A stretch of DNA of 64,000 nt from Flavobacterium sp. N502540. Its GTDB lineage: Bacteria > Bacteroidota > Bacteroidia > Flavobacteriales > Flavobacteriaceae. Location: the NCBI RefSeq assembly GCF_025947365.1, contig NZ_CP110012.1, positions 2,232,001 through 2,296,000 on the forward strand, read 5' to 3'. Positions 51,669-61,277 of the stretch are shown here, piece by piece (positions within the stretch are counted from its first letter, which is position 1; each line of letters starts with the position of its first letter). The notes under the pieces were generated by a model, which had not been told where the DNA came from, did no database searches, and saw nothing but the letters and a program-made list of their open reading frames with translations. Position numbers and translations under genes: made by a program.

Positions 51669-54551
51669 TTAGATGCTCATCAGAAATCCAATCAGGTTTT
51701 CTTTTTTGTTTAAACCTAGTTTTTTCCGGAGTCGATAGCGTGCCAATTCGACTCCGCCAGTCGAAATATTCATAATTTCGGCTATTTCTTTAGTAGACAT
51801 ATTCATCAATAAATAAGTGGATAAGTCCAGTTCACGAGGAGAAATTGTTGGGTATTTTTCTTTTAAGCGTTTTAAGAATTCAAAATGTACGTTTTTGATG
51901 TGCTTCTCAAGGTCTTTCCAGCTCTTGTCTGTGTTGACCTCTTTTACAATGCTTTTATTTAGCTTGCTCACCTGAAATTTTGTCGATTCGTCAAGAGCAT
52001 CGTTGTCGATTTCTTTTAGTTTGTGAATGATGCCATTTAAGACTTTGTTTTTCTTTACAACCTGAAGGGAATTGCTCACCAGTTCTTTGTCTTTGGCGAG
52101 GATTTTTATCTGGAGTTTGTCGCTTTTTAGACGTTCAATCTCTTTCTCCAGTTCGTGTTGCTCGTGTCTGATCTTAGATTCCTTTTCGAGATACAGTCTT
52201 CTTTGCTCTATCGTTTCATAATATTTGTTTTTTCTGATTTTGAGTTTAATTCTGTTTGAAACAATATAAATTCCCGCCAGAAGTAATAAAAAGTAGGTGA
52301 GATAAGCCAGAAAATGTCTGTACCAGGGCGGAGAGATGGTGAAATTGATTTCAGATACACCAGACTCTCTGCCGTAGCTGTTTTTTGCTTTGATTTTCAT
52401 GGTGTATTTGCCCTCTCTCAGATTGGTGTATTCTTTTATGGAAGTGGTCGACCAATTGCGCCAGTTTTCTTCAAATGGTTCTAATTTATAGGAATAGGTT
52501 ACATTCTCCTGATTTTCGAAAGTAGGAGATGAGAACGTAAATTTGACGTGATTGGACTGATAAGGAATTAAAAGGTCTGTTAGTGGTTTTTCAAGATTAC
52601 CTGTCATAATAGTATCGCTGGTAGAGGAGAAACTTTCAAAAAAGACCTTAGGTTTTGTGATGAATTTATTTGAAATTTGAGAATCATAATGTGCAAGTCC
52701 ATCAGTTAGTCCTATAAAAATGTTCTTCGGATCGATTGTATTGACCGAAACATATTTGTTTACCAGATTACCGGTTAAATTGGAAAATGGAGCTTCTGTG
52801 CGGATGTATTTTCCATTGGAACCTTTTATTAAAACGCCAAGTGATTCATTGTAGGAATACCATAAATTGTTGTATTTGTCTTCTATTATAGTGTTTACAG
52901 TCGGAATTTTTTCGAATAAAGCTGTGATCTTTTTGTCTTCAAAAAAGTCTTCCTGTTCGTCACTGTATCTGTAAAAGTGATTTTTGGTTTGAAAGTAAAC
53001 TTTATTGTTGATCAATTGAAGACTTCCTATTCCTTTTTTCGATGCTGAAATGTGAGAGTGTTTTTTTACAAGGTCAAATCTTTTTAAATCTTCAGACAAT
53101 CTCATCTGATACAGGTAAGGATCCTTTTTTAGCCACAAATAATTGTTGTCAAGCTCGATTTCAAATGTATTTGTCGTCTCGTCAAATCCCGCCATCTGAT
53201 TAACATAACTGATTTCGTTTGCTGAGTTTTTAAAGATAGAAAAACCACTATAGCTTTCTCCAATAATGTAACCGGGGTGGTTTGGAATGGTTTTGAAGCC
53301 AAAATAACCTCTATTGTCCAGTGTTTTTGAAACTCTGTTTTGATCAATTACCAAGGCACCGCTATTGCTTGCACACAAAAGTGTATTGTTGATAACCTGA
53401 ATGTTCCAGGCTTGTGCAATGGTGCCCTCGACGCGGTTGAATGGTTCGTCTTTAAAAGGAGCGTTCCAGGAATGATAAAACAAACCCTGGTTGGTGGCAA
53501 CATATAGGTTTTTGTTGAAAATCACAGAAGCATAAACAGTACCTATATTATAACTATAGTCAAAAAAGGTAAAAGGAGAGTTTTGGTTTATAAAGGCGAT
53601 TCCGTTATCCAGTCCTAGCCATAGATTGTTTTTATTGTCAACAAAAGAGGTCAGTACCGTATTGTTTTGGAGTCCTTTTTGTCGGTTTAGATGCTGAAGG
53701 ATTTTTCCATTCAGGTCGCAAATGACTGCGCCATTGAGAACCGAATTGAGTACGATGAATTTGTTTCCGATAATTGCTCCACCTAAAGAGGTATTCTTTT
53801 TTATAAAACTATTGGCTTCGGTTTCCCAGGGAGTAATGCTATTATAGTCATAAGTAAAAAGCCCTTTTTCTAAGGTTGCAAAAAGTAATTTGTTGTTGGG
53901 TAGCGGAAACATCGCCCAGATCTCTTTGTCGTTCAAGGCAGTAGTTCCTTTTAAAGGAGTTAGTTTCTGGTTCTTATACTCTAAAATTCCCAGAACTTTA
54001 TCCTGAAAATAAAGATGTTCCTTTATTAGAAAAGAGAATTGAAACCTTCTCGGGGCATTGATAAGGCGTAATTTATTGTTTTTGTAAAAGAAGACCTTGG
54101 TGAAAGATTGAAATACGACTTCTCCTTTATAAAGATGTATTCTCCAGATCAGGTTAATATTTCTGCTGTCCTTTTTACTGATTAACGCAGAAAGGGAATG
54201 GTATTGTAATCTGCCTTTTGCATCACTCTTAAAATAACCAAATTCATTATTTCCGCCAACGTATATTCTTCCGGACTGGCTGTCTATTTTTAAGCTTCTG
54301 ATTGCAGTATTGTTGGGAAGCGGGTATTTGTTCCAGGTTGATCCGTCAAACTGGATTAAGCCGTTATTGTTTGCGAAATAGATATTGCCATTTTTATCCT
54401 GATCAATATTCCAATTTTGAGTGCCTCCTTTATAATCGGATCGCTTATAGTTTTTGATTGCGGGTAATCCAATGTTTTTTACTTGGGAAAAAATAGTAAA
54501 AGGCAGGATAAAAAGGATAAAAATCGAAATAGAAGCATTTGCGAATTTCAT
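51669..54551 (-). CDS. PUL regulator: two-component-type propeller with YYY domain and LuxR helix-turn-helix
   Basis: A 960-residue one-protein sensor/regulator. A signal sequence (about 1-22) is followed by beta-propeller repeats of the Reg_prop kind (about 40-660), a triple-tyrosine (YYY) domain (about 675-740, YSYKLEPFEENWRNW), one transmembrane helix (about 747-768), a coiled coil, and a cytoplasmic LuxR-type HTH (about 895-960: ISPRELDLSTYLLMNMSTKEIAEIMNIS). No kinase or receiver domain is present. It is divergent from susC and likely controls it in response to glycan. Confidence 0.9.
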   Translation of the reverse strand: MKFANASISIFILFILPFTIFSQVKNIGLPAIKNYKRSDYKGGTQNWNIDQDKNGNIYFANNNGLIQFDGSTWNKYPLPNNTAIRSLKIDSQSGRIYVGGNNEFGYFKSDAKGRLQYHSLSALISKKDSRNINLIWRIHLYKGEVVFQSFTKVFFYKNNKLRLINAPRRFQFSFLIKEHLYFQDKVLGILEYKNQKLTPLKGTTALNDKEIWAMFPLPNNKLLFATLEKGLFTYDYNSITPWETEANSFIKKNTSLGGAIIGNKFIVLNSVLNGAVICDLNGKILQHLNRQKGLQNNTVLTSFVDNKNNLWLGLDNGIAFINQNSPFTFFDYSYNIGTVYASVIFNKNLYVATNQGLFYHSWNAPFKDEPFNRVEGTIAQAWNIQVINNTLLCASNSGALVIDQNRVSKTLDNRGYFGFKTIPNHPGYIIGESYSGFSIFKNSANEISYVNQMAGFDETTNTFEIELDNNYLWLKKDPYLYQMRLSEDLKRFDLVKKHSHISASKKGIGSLQLINNKVYFQTKNHFYRYSDEQEDFFEDKKITALFEKIPTVNTIIEDKYNNLWYSYNESLGVLIKGSNGKYIRTEAPFSNLTGNLVNKYVSVNTIDPKNIFIGLTDGLAHYDSQISNKFITKPKVFFESFSSTSDTIMTGNLEKPLTDLLIPYQSNHVKFTFSSPTFENQENVTYSYKLEPFEENWRNWSTTSIKEYTNLREGKYTMKIKAKNSYGRESGVSEINFTISPPWYRHFLAYLTYFLLLLAGIYIVSNRIKLKIRKNKYYETIEQRRLYLEKESKIRHEQHELEKEIERLKSDKLQIKILAKDKELVSNSLQVVKKNKVLNGIIHKLKEIDNDALDESTKFQVSKLNKSIVKEVNTDKSWKDLEKHIKNVHFEFLKRLKEKYPTISPRELDLSTYLLMNMSTKEIAEIMNISTGGVELARYRLRKKLGLNKKENLIGFLMSI

Positions 54552-54762
54552 AATTTTAGATCAGGGTTTTTATTAGTAATGTTCTGTAATCCTCTTTTTT
54601 TGGATTATTGCAATCGGAATATTGTATTTTTCTGTGGAAATTTTCCATAAAATCGAAAATAATTCATTTTTAGTAAATGTAGTGTTTATTTTATTTAATT
54701 AACAATTCTATAACAATATAAAGTTGATTTTAAAATTTTGAAAATCAATGGATTATTTTTAA

Positions 54763-54812
54763 TTTGATGTGTTTTTGTAATGTGTAAATTTATAGTTTGA
54801 TGTGTTTTTGTA
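54763..54812 (+). promoter_or_regulatory. Perfect 17-bp direct repeat upstream of susC (candidate operator)
   Basis: TTTGATGTGTTTTTGTA occurs at 54763-54779 and again at 54796-54812, 33 bases apart start to start, about three helical turns. Both are preceded by TAA or TAG. An inverted TGTGTAA (54781-54787)/TTACACA (54824-54830) surrounds the second copy. A weak -7-like TATTATTG lies at 54848-54855, before the susC ATG at 54895. The 343-base gap (54552-54894) holds no gene. Confidence 0.5.
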
Positions 54813-54894
54813 GGGAATTTTAATTACACATACTGAAATTTTAAATTTATTATTGCATCGAATTACTAATTAATTAACCAAAATTTTTAGAAAA

Positions 54895-57800
54895 ATGAAA
54901 TTAACAAAATTACTTATTTTTTGTTTTTCGTTTCTGTTGTTTTCAGTTGTCACAATGGCGCAGGATGTTACAGTAAGCGGAATCATAAATGATGAAAATG
55001 GAATGCCAGTTCCGGGTGCGTCTATTTTAATAAAAGGCACAAATAAGGCGACAGCATCTGATTTCGATGGAAAATTTCAGATCAGTGTTCCTGCAAACGG
55101 TACTTTAACATTTAGTTTTGTAGGTTATAATACTGTACAGGAAGCTGTAAACGGAAGAACTAAAATTGATGTTAAGTTAAAAGCGGAATCTCAGGCCTTA
55201 AATGAAGTTGTAGTAGTAGGATATGGTACACAAAAGAAAAGTGTCGTTACAGGTTCTATTTCCAGTGTTAAGGCAAAAGACTTGGAGAGTCTCCCTATAA
55301 CAAGGGTAGAACAAGCTTTACAAGGCAGAGTGTCCGGGGTTTCTATAGCAGCAAATGCAGGACAGCCGGGATCAGCTTCTACCATACGTATTCGAGGTTT
55401 TACTACATTAAACAATAATGATCCTTTATGGGTTGTTGATGGTGTGATCGTCGATAATGGAGGTATTGGTTACTTAAATCAATCGGATATCGAATCTATT
55501 GAGGTACTTAAAGATGGTGCTTCAGGAGCAATTTACGGTTCGCGTGCTGCTGCAGGGGTTATCCTTGTAACGACTAAAAAAGGTAAAGCTGGAAGAATCT
55601 CCGTTAGCTATACGGGCTTTGCAGGAACATCTCAGGCGGCTAAAAAATTAGATTTGTTAGATGCTAATCAGTACGTAACGATTATGAATGAAGCTAACGT
55701 AAATGGCGGAACTCCTAATAGATATACCGTTCCTGCCAATGTTGGAAACGGAACAGACTGGCAGAATGTAATTTTTAATAACCATGCACAACGTTCTTCT
55801 CATGAACTAAGCTTTAGCGGTGGTAATGATACGTCAACTTTTTACATGTCTTTTGGATTAACAGATCAGGAAGGTATTGTAAACTCTGATATTTCTAATT
55901 ACAACAGAAAAAATATCCGTTTGAACTCTAACCATAAATTAGGGAAGTATATTAAAATTGGTCAGACTTTAGGATATTCTCACGAAAAAACAATTGGTGT
56001 TGGAAATACGAATGATGAGTTTGGTGGACCTTTATCATCAGCGATCAACTTAGACCCACTAACCCCCGTACTTGTTGCTCCTGGAGCTGCAACTGGTGCA
56101 GGTACTCCATACGAGAATAAAAATGCACTTAGAGATGCAAATGGAAACTACTACGGTATTTCAACAATCGTAACTCAGGAAACCTCAAATCCATTAGCCT
56201 ATACACAAACGAGATTAGGAAACAATGACTTCGCTGATAATTTTGTTGGAAACATTTTCGCGGAAGCGGAAATTTTACCGGGATTAAAATTCAAATCTAC
56301 TGCAGGTGGAAAATTAGCGTATTACGGATCAGATAACTTTACACCAGTTTATTATTTAAATGGAGCTACCAAAAAAGATGTAAACGAATTGTTCCGATCG
56401 TACAAAAAATCTTTCAGCTGGAACTGGGAGAATACTTTAAACTACGATAAGAAAATTGGAAATCACCATTTTGGTATTTTAATTGGAAAAGGTACTTATG
56501 TTGATAATATTACTTCCGGTAATGATATCACGTACAGAGGTGTGCCAGCTACGACACATGCTGAAGCTTCTTTTAATGTCGACATTCCAATTTCTGATAA
56601 AATAGCAAACGCTTACAATGCACAAGCTTTAGAACACAGAGTAGAGTCCTTGTTTTCCAGATTAAACTACGATTATAAAGAAAAATATATTTTTACCGGT
56701 ATTCTTCGTCGTGATGGTTCTACTCGTTTCGGACCAAATCATAAGTACGGAACTTTCCCGTCAGTATCTTTAGGCTGGGTTCCTTCCAAAGAAAATTTCT
56801 GGGGAGAAAATAAAATCGTGAATACTTTAAAAATAAGAGGAGGTTATGGGGTTACAGGTAATGATTCCTCTCCTGATTTCTTATACATTTCTACAGTTGG
56901 AATTCAAAGAAACTATACTATCGGTGGAGTAATTGTTAACGGACAAAGTCCAAATGCGATTCCAAACCCTGATTTGAAATGGGAAGAAACCAAACAACTT
57001 AACATTGGTTTTGAAACTACGTTATTACATGACTTCAATTTAAGTGTGGATCTTTTCAACAAAAAAACAGAAGGTATTTTAATGAAAGTACCGATTCCGG
57101 GTTATGTTGGAGCCACAGGTAATACTTATGCAAACTTAGCAGATATGGAAAACCGCGGTGTAGATATTGAATTAGGCTACCATAAGAAAATTGGAGAATT
57201 GAACCTGTCTGTTAATGGAAACTTCTCTTACATCAAAAATGAAATTACTTATATAGACAAAGGAGTTAATTTCTTAGTTGGAGACGAAACGGTACAGTCC
57301 AGTTCTTACGAAATCAACAGAACAGAAGTAGGTCATGCGTATAACTCCTTCTACGGATTTAAAACAAATGGTATTTTCCAGACTCAGGCCGACATTGATT
57401 CGTACAAAAATGCGGCAGGTAAAGTAATTCAACCTAATGCTAAACCGGGAGATTTCCGTTGGCAGGATTTGGATGGAGACGGTGTAATTGGAGCTAACGA
57501 CCGAACTTTCTTAGGAACTTCATTGCCTAAATTCACTTATGGATTTACGATGAACTTAGCTTACAAGGGGTTTGATATGTTAGTTTTCGGTCAGGGTGCA
57601 GGAGGAAATATGATCTATCAGGGATTGAGAAGACTTGATATTTCTACAGCAAATTATCAAACAGAAGTTATGGGACGTTGGACAGGACCGGGATCAACAA
57701 ACAGTTATCCTAGAGTTACTACAAACGACACCAACAAAAACTTTACGAATCCATCAGATTTTAATTTGCAAAAAGGAGATTTCTTCCGATTCAAAACAAT

Positions 57801-58026
57801 CCAACTTGGATATTCATTTCCAAAAGAATGGATAGAAAGCATCTCATTGCAAAAAGTAAGATTGTATGTAACAGGAGAAAATTTATGGACGATTACCAAA
57901 TATACTGGTTATGATCCTGAAATTGGAGGCCCTACTACAGCAGGGATGAACAACGTACAAGGTGTTGACAGAGGGTACTATCCTCAGGCAAAATCGTATA
58001 TGTTAGGAGTTAATTTGCAATTTTAA
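54895..58026 (+). CDS. susC: SusC/RagA-type TonB-dependent receptor
   Basis: A 1043-residue outer-membrane glycan importer. It has a signal peptide (to about MAQ, residue 23), a carboxypeptidase-regulatory-like domain (about 26-100, VSGIINDENGMPVPGASILIKG), a TonB plug (about 110-225, VVVVGYGTQKKSVVTGSIS, VLKDGASGAIYGSRAAAGVI), and a beta-barrel ending LGVNLQF. It pairs with the SusD lipoprotein after 18 bases. It energises import of oligosaccharides through TonB-ExbBD encoded elsewhere. Confidence 0.95.
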   Translation: MKLTKLLIFCFSFLLFSVVTMAQDVTVSGIINDENGMPVPGASILIKGTNKATASDFDGKFQISVPANGTLTFSFVGYNTVQEAVNGRTKIDVKLKAESQALNEVVVVGYGTQKKSVVTGSISSVKAKDLESLPITRVEQALQGRVSGVSIAANAGQPGSASTIRIRGFTTLNNNDPLWVVDGVIVDNGGIGYLNQSDIESIEVLKDGASGAIYGSRAAAGVILVTTKKGKAGRISVSYTGFAGTSQAAKKLDLLDANQYVTIMNEANVNGGTPNRYTVPANVGNGTDWQNVIFNNHAQRSSHELSFSGGNDTSTFYMSFGLTDQEGIVNSDISNYNRKNIRLNSNHKLGKYIKIGQTLGYSHEKTIGVGNTNDEFGGPLSSAINLDPLTPVLVAPGAATGAGTPYENKNALRDANGNYYGISTIVTQETSNPLAYTQTRLGNNDFADNFVGNIFAEAEILPGLKFKSTAGGKLAYYGSDNFTPVYYLNGATKKDVNELFRSYKKSFSWNWENTLNYDKKIGNHHFGILIGKGTYVDNITSGNDITYRGVPATTHAEASFNVDIPISDKIANAYNAQALEHRVESLFSRLNYDYKEKYIFTGILRRDGSTRFGPNHKYGTFPSVSLGWVPSKENFWGENKIVNTLKIRGGYGVTGNDSSPDFLYISTVGIQRNYTIGGVIVNGQSPNAIPNPDLKWEETKQLNIGFETTLLHDFNLSVDLFNKKTEGILMKVPIPGYVGATGNTYANLADMENRGVDIELGYHKKIGELNLSVNGNFSYIKNEITYIDKGVNFLVGDETVQSSSYEINRTEVGHAYNSFYGFKTNGIFQTQADIDSYKNAAGKVIQPNAKPGDFRWQDLDGDGVIGANDRTFLGTSLPKFTYGFTMNLAYKGFDMLVFGQGAGGNMIYQGLRRLDISTANYQTEVMGRWTGPGSTNSYPRVTTNDTNKNFTNPSDFNLQKGDFFRFKTIQLGYSFPKEWIESISLQKVRLYVTGENLWTITKYTGYDPEIGGPTTAGMNNVQGVDRGYYPQAKSYMLGVNLQF

Positions 58027-58044
58027 ATTTTAAAAAAAGATATT

Positions 58045-59592
58045 ATGAAACTTATAAGTTTTAAACAATCATTATTCGCTTTAGGAGTGTTGCTGACACT
58101 TGGATCGTGTGATACCGATGAAAAATTAGAAGTAAAAGGGGATGGTGTAGTACTGGAAGATAATTTTTACAGAAACGAAACCGAGGCTTATTCAGGTCTG
58201 GTAGCAGCATACGATAAACTAGGAAAGTTTGCAGGAGCAATGGAGAATGCACCCTTATTATTCTTAAATTCTGCGTCAGATGATTTTTATGCAGGAGGTG
58301 GTGGTTCAGATGACCAGCCAGGACTTCAGGTGGCATCGAACTATTCTGTTAGTCCGGCGAATATTCCGCCGGCAATTTGGGCAGATTATTACAAAGGCGT
58401 GGCAAGATGTAACATCATGCTGGTAAAACTTCCGAATGTCCCTATGGATGCCGCTAAGAAAGCAAGATTTGCTGCAGAAGTAAAAGCATTACGTGCTTAT
58501 TACTATTTTGATTTGGTGAGAATGTTTAAAAATATTCCTTTGATCCTGAAACCGTTAACGAAAAATGAAATTCCTTTAGTTGTGCAGGCTAAGCCTGACG
58601 AGGTTTATGCACAAATTGAAAAAGATTTGAACGAAGCAATTCCTGATCTACCGATGACCTTACCTGAACCGGAGTTAGGAAGATTCTCTAAAGGAGCTGC
58701 AACAGCACTTTTAGGAAAAGTATATTTATACGATAACAAAAAGCCACAAGCAGCGGCTGAATTAGCAAAAGTTAATGGAACTCCCGGAGGAACAAGTAGT
58801 TTTGGCTATAAGTTGATGGATACTTTCGCTTCTTTATGGGATCATACCAAAAAATTCAATTCAGAATCTATCTTTGAAATTACCTACACCGATAAATCCA
58901 ATGCAGATTGGGGGAATTTTGAAAGAGGTGATGATGAAGGAAACGTTGCCGCTCAGTTGATGGGAATCAGAGATTATTCCAGAACAAAATATGGAAAAGC
59001 TGCACTTTTGCCAGATTATATTAATGGATGGGGTTTTTGTGTTGTTACCGCAGATCTGGCAAATACGATGAAAAGCGATCCACGTTTCGCGTCTACTATT
59101 TTTGATGCAAAGACCGCAAGAGCTACAGGAGATCCGGATAAAGATCCGAACACTTTGATTACTTACAAAGACAGTTATCAGGAGACTGGATATCATTTTA
59201 TTAAATATGCACCAGTTAATGCCGATATCAAAGCAAGTAACCCTTTCTTAAATTTTGGAATCAATACCTACGTTATTCGTTTGGCAGATACTTATTTATT
59301 AGAGGCTGAAGCTTTAGGAGGAACAGGAGCAAGAGCTCAGGCACTATTAGATGCTGTTAGAGTAAGAGCCGGATTAACACCGGTACCGGTTTCTATTCCG
59401 GCTATTTTAGACGAAAGAAGATTAGAACTTGCAGGTGAAGGTCATCGTTGGTTTGATTTGGTGAGAACAGGTCAGGCTGCTGCCAAACTTGCTTTCAAAG
59501 GATTTCAGGCCAATAAAAATGAAGCATTCCCAATTCCATATAGTGAATTTAATAACACTAAAATGGTTCAAAATCAGGGATATCCACAATAA
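58045..59592 (+). CDS. susD: SusD/RagB family surface lipoprotein
   Basis: A 515-residue outer-surface glycan-binding lipoprotein (Cys22 in LTLGSC) that caps the SusC channel. TPR helices (AEVKALRAYYYFDLVRMFKNIPL, about 145-167) and the C-terminal family signature (LDERRLELAGEGHRWFDLVRTG, about 455-476) are clear. It is followed by a hairpin and then the GH30 gene; there is no SusE/SusF-type binding protein gene in the window. Confidence 0.95.
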   Translation: MKLISFKQSLFALGVLLTLGSCDTDEKLEVKGDGVVLEDNFYRNETEAYSGLVAAYDKLGKFAGAMENAPLLFLNSASDDFYAGGGGSDDQPGLQVASNYSVSPANIPPAIWADYYKGVARCNIMLVKLPNVPMDAAKKARFAAEVKALRAYYYFDLVRMFKNIPLILKPLTKNEIPLVVQAKPDEVYAQIEKDLNEAIPDLPMTLPEPELGRFSKGAATALLGKVYLYDNKKPQAAAELAKVNGTPGGTSSFGYKLMDTFASLWDHTKKFNSESIFEITYTDKSNADWGNFERGDDEGNVAAQLMGIRDYSRTKYGKAALLPDYINGWGFCVVTADLANTMKSDPRFASTIFDAKTARATGDPDKDPNTLITYKDSYQETGYHFIKYAPVNADIKASNPFLNFGINTYVIRLADTYLLEAEALGGTGARAQALLDAVRVRAGLTPVPVSIPAILDERRLELAGEGHRWFDLVRTGQAAAKLAFKGFQANKNEAFPIPYSEFNNTKMVQNQGYPQ

Positions 59593-59628
59593 TGAAGTAA
59601 GTTAAGTTTAAGTTTAAGGTTGGTTGTA

Positions 59629-59665
59629 AATAGCCCATTCTCATAATGATTATGGGCTATTTTTA
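59629..59665 (+). terminator. Hairpin with T-run between susD and the first GH30 gene
   Basis: AATAGCCCAT (59629-59638) pairs with ATGGGCTATT (59652-59661), followed by T. Because downstream genes have no clear separate promoter, it may be a partial terminator or mRNA-end stabiliser. Confidence 0.7.
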
Positions 59666-59729
59666 AATCAAACCGGAAATCATTTGACTTAGAAATTTGA
59701 TCAAAGTCTTAATTATTAAAACATACTCA

Positions 59730-61190
59730 ATGAGAAAGATTGGCTATATTATTACTTGTTTATGTTTTTCTTTATCTGTTTTTCCACAACAGAAAAACCA
59801 AAAACAGCAACAAAAATTTACCACTACCAATAAAAAAATAACGGTTTATACCACAGCAGCAAATACACAATTAAGATTAACACCAACAGATCATTTAAAT
59901 TTTACCGCATCCAGACAGCCTATAGAAACAGAGTTGTCCGTTTTTGTTGAACCATCCAAACGTTTCCAGAGTTTTCTGGGGATTGGCGGTGCCATTACCG
60001 ATGCAAGTGCCGAAATTTTTGCCCAATTATCAAAAGAAAAACAGACGGAATTTTTAAACGCTTACTACGATACCCAAAAAGGAATCGGTTATTCATTGCT
60101 AAGAACAACTATTCAAAGTTCTGATTTTAGCAGCGGAAGTTATTCTTATATCGAAGAAGGCGACAAAGATTTAAAAACATTTTCGATTGATCATGACCGC
60201 AAATACCGTTTACCCATGATTAAAGCGGTCCTAAAAAAGGCTGGCGGAAAAATGATTACTTATGCTACTCCGTGGTCACCAAATGCTTTTATGAAAAGCA
60301 ATAAGAATGTACTCAAAGGCGGAACATTACTCCCGGAATTTTATCAACCGTGGGCAAACTTCTATGCAAAATTTATAAAAGCATACGAAAAAGAAGGAAT
60401 TCCAATTTGGGCAACATCCGTTCAGAATGAACCCATGGCCACCCAAACCTGGGAATCCTGTTTGTACACTGCCGAACAGGAAAGAGATTTCCTGAAGAAT
60501 TACCTTGGACCAACCTTAAAAAAAGAAGGTTTGGGAAAGGTAAAAATTATTGCCTGGGATCACAATCGTGATTTAATGGTACAGAGAGCCAATGTTATTT
60601 TCTCAGACCCGGAAGCTTCTAAATATGTTTGGGGAATGGGTTTTCATTGGTACGAAACCTGGACAGGAGCTCAGCCGATGTTTGACAATGTCGCAAGAGT
60701 ACATGAAGCATATCCGGACAAAAAACTCATTTTTACAGAAGGTTGTGTCGAGAAATTTGACGCTGCAAAATACCAATTCTGGCCAAACGCAGAGCGATAC
60801 GGCACTTCTATGATCAATGATTTTAACAACGGAACCGTGGGCTGGACAGACTGGAATATACTTTTGGACCAATTTGGAGGACCAAATCACGTAGGCAATT
60901 TTTGCTTCGCACCCATACATGCAGATACCACTACAGGGGAACTCATTTACACCCCATCGTATTATTATATCGGGCATTTTTCAAAATTCATTCGTCCTAA
61001 TGCCGTTCGTGTAAGTACTTCGGTAAGCCGCAGTTATTTGTCAAGTACCTCTTTTTTGAATACTGATGGGAAAATGGCAACCGTAGTGATGAACAATACC
61101 GACAATGCTATTACCTATAATTTTATTATTGCAACAGAACAGACCATTGTAAAAATTCCTGCACACGCGATACAAACGCTGGTCTATTAA
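59730..61190 (+). CDS. GH30 family glycoside hydrolase (first copy)
   Basis: A 486-residue exported retaining beta-glycosidase. The TIM-barrel catalytic residues are E234 (acid/base in QNEPMATQTWE) and E337 (nucleophile in FTEGCVEKF). GGAITDASAE near 85-95 and WTDWNILLDQFGGPNHVGN are also typical, and the barrel is joined to a small beta domain ending TLVY. Start at ATG 59730 gives a clean signal peptide; the TTG at 59697 is rejected. With the second copy it likely cleaves a beta-glucan. Glucosylceramidase-type naming reflects the family only. Confidence 0.9.
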   Translation: MRKIGYIITCLCFSLSVFPQQKNQKQQQKFTTTNKKITVYTTAANTQLRLTPTDHLNFTASRQPIETELSVFVEPSKRFQSFLGIGGAITDASAEIFAQLSKEKQTEFLNAYYDTQKGIGYSLLRTTIQSSDFSSGSYSYIEEGDKDLKTFSIDHDRKYRLPMIKAVLKKAGGKMITYATPWSPNAFMKSNKNVLKGGTLLPEFYQPWANFYAKFIKAYEKEGIPIWATSVQNEPMATQTWESCLYTAEQERDFLKNYLGPTLKKEGLGKVKIIAWDHNRDLMVQRANVIFSDPEASKYVWGMGFHWYETWTGAQPMFDNVARVHEAYPDKKLIFTEGCVEKFDAAKYQFWPNAERYGTSMINDFNNGTVGWTDWNILLDQFGGPNHVGNFCFAPIHADTTTGELIYTPSYYYIGHFSKFIRPNAVRVSTSVSRSYLSSTSFLNTDGKMATVVMNNTDNAITYNFIIATEQTIVKIPAHAIQTLVY

Positions 61191-61209
61191 AATTTTGTGA
61201 GTTAGTTAG

Positions 61210-61246
61210 AGGGGCAATCTGATTCGTCCGTTTCGCCCCTTGCTTT
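61210..61246 (+). terminator. Hairpin between the two GH30 genes
   Basis: AGGGGC (61210-61215) pairs with GCCCCT (61235-61240) around a 19-base loop, followed by TGCTTTTT. Weak attenuator candidate. Confidence 0.4.
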
Positions 61247-61277
61247 TTAATAATAATGAAATCGTTTTGAGTGTACC

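Noticed and set aside
59697..59729. TTG start upstream of the first GH30 gene
   Set aside because: The ATG at 59730 begins a proper signal peptide; the extra 11 residues do not fit one.
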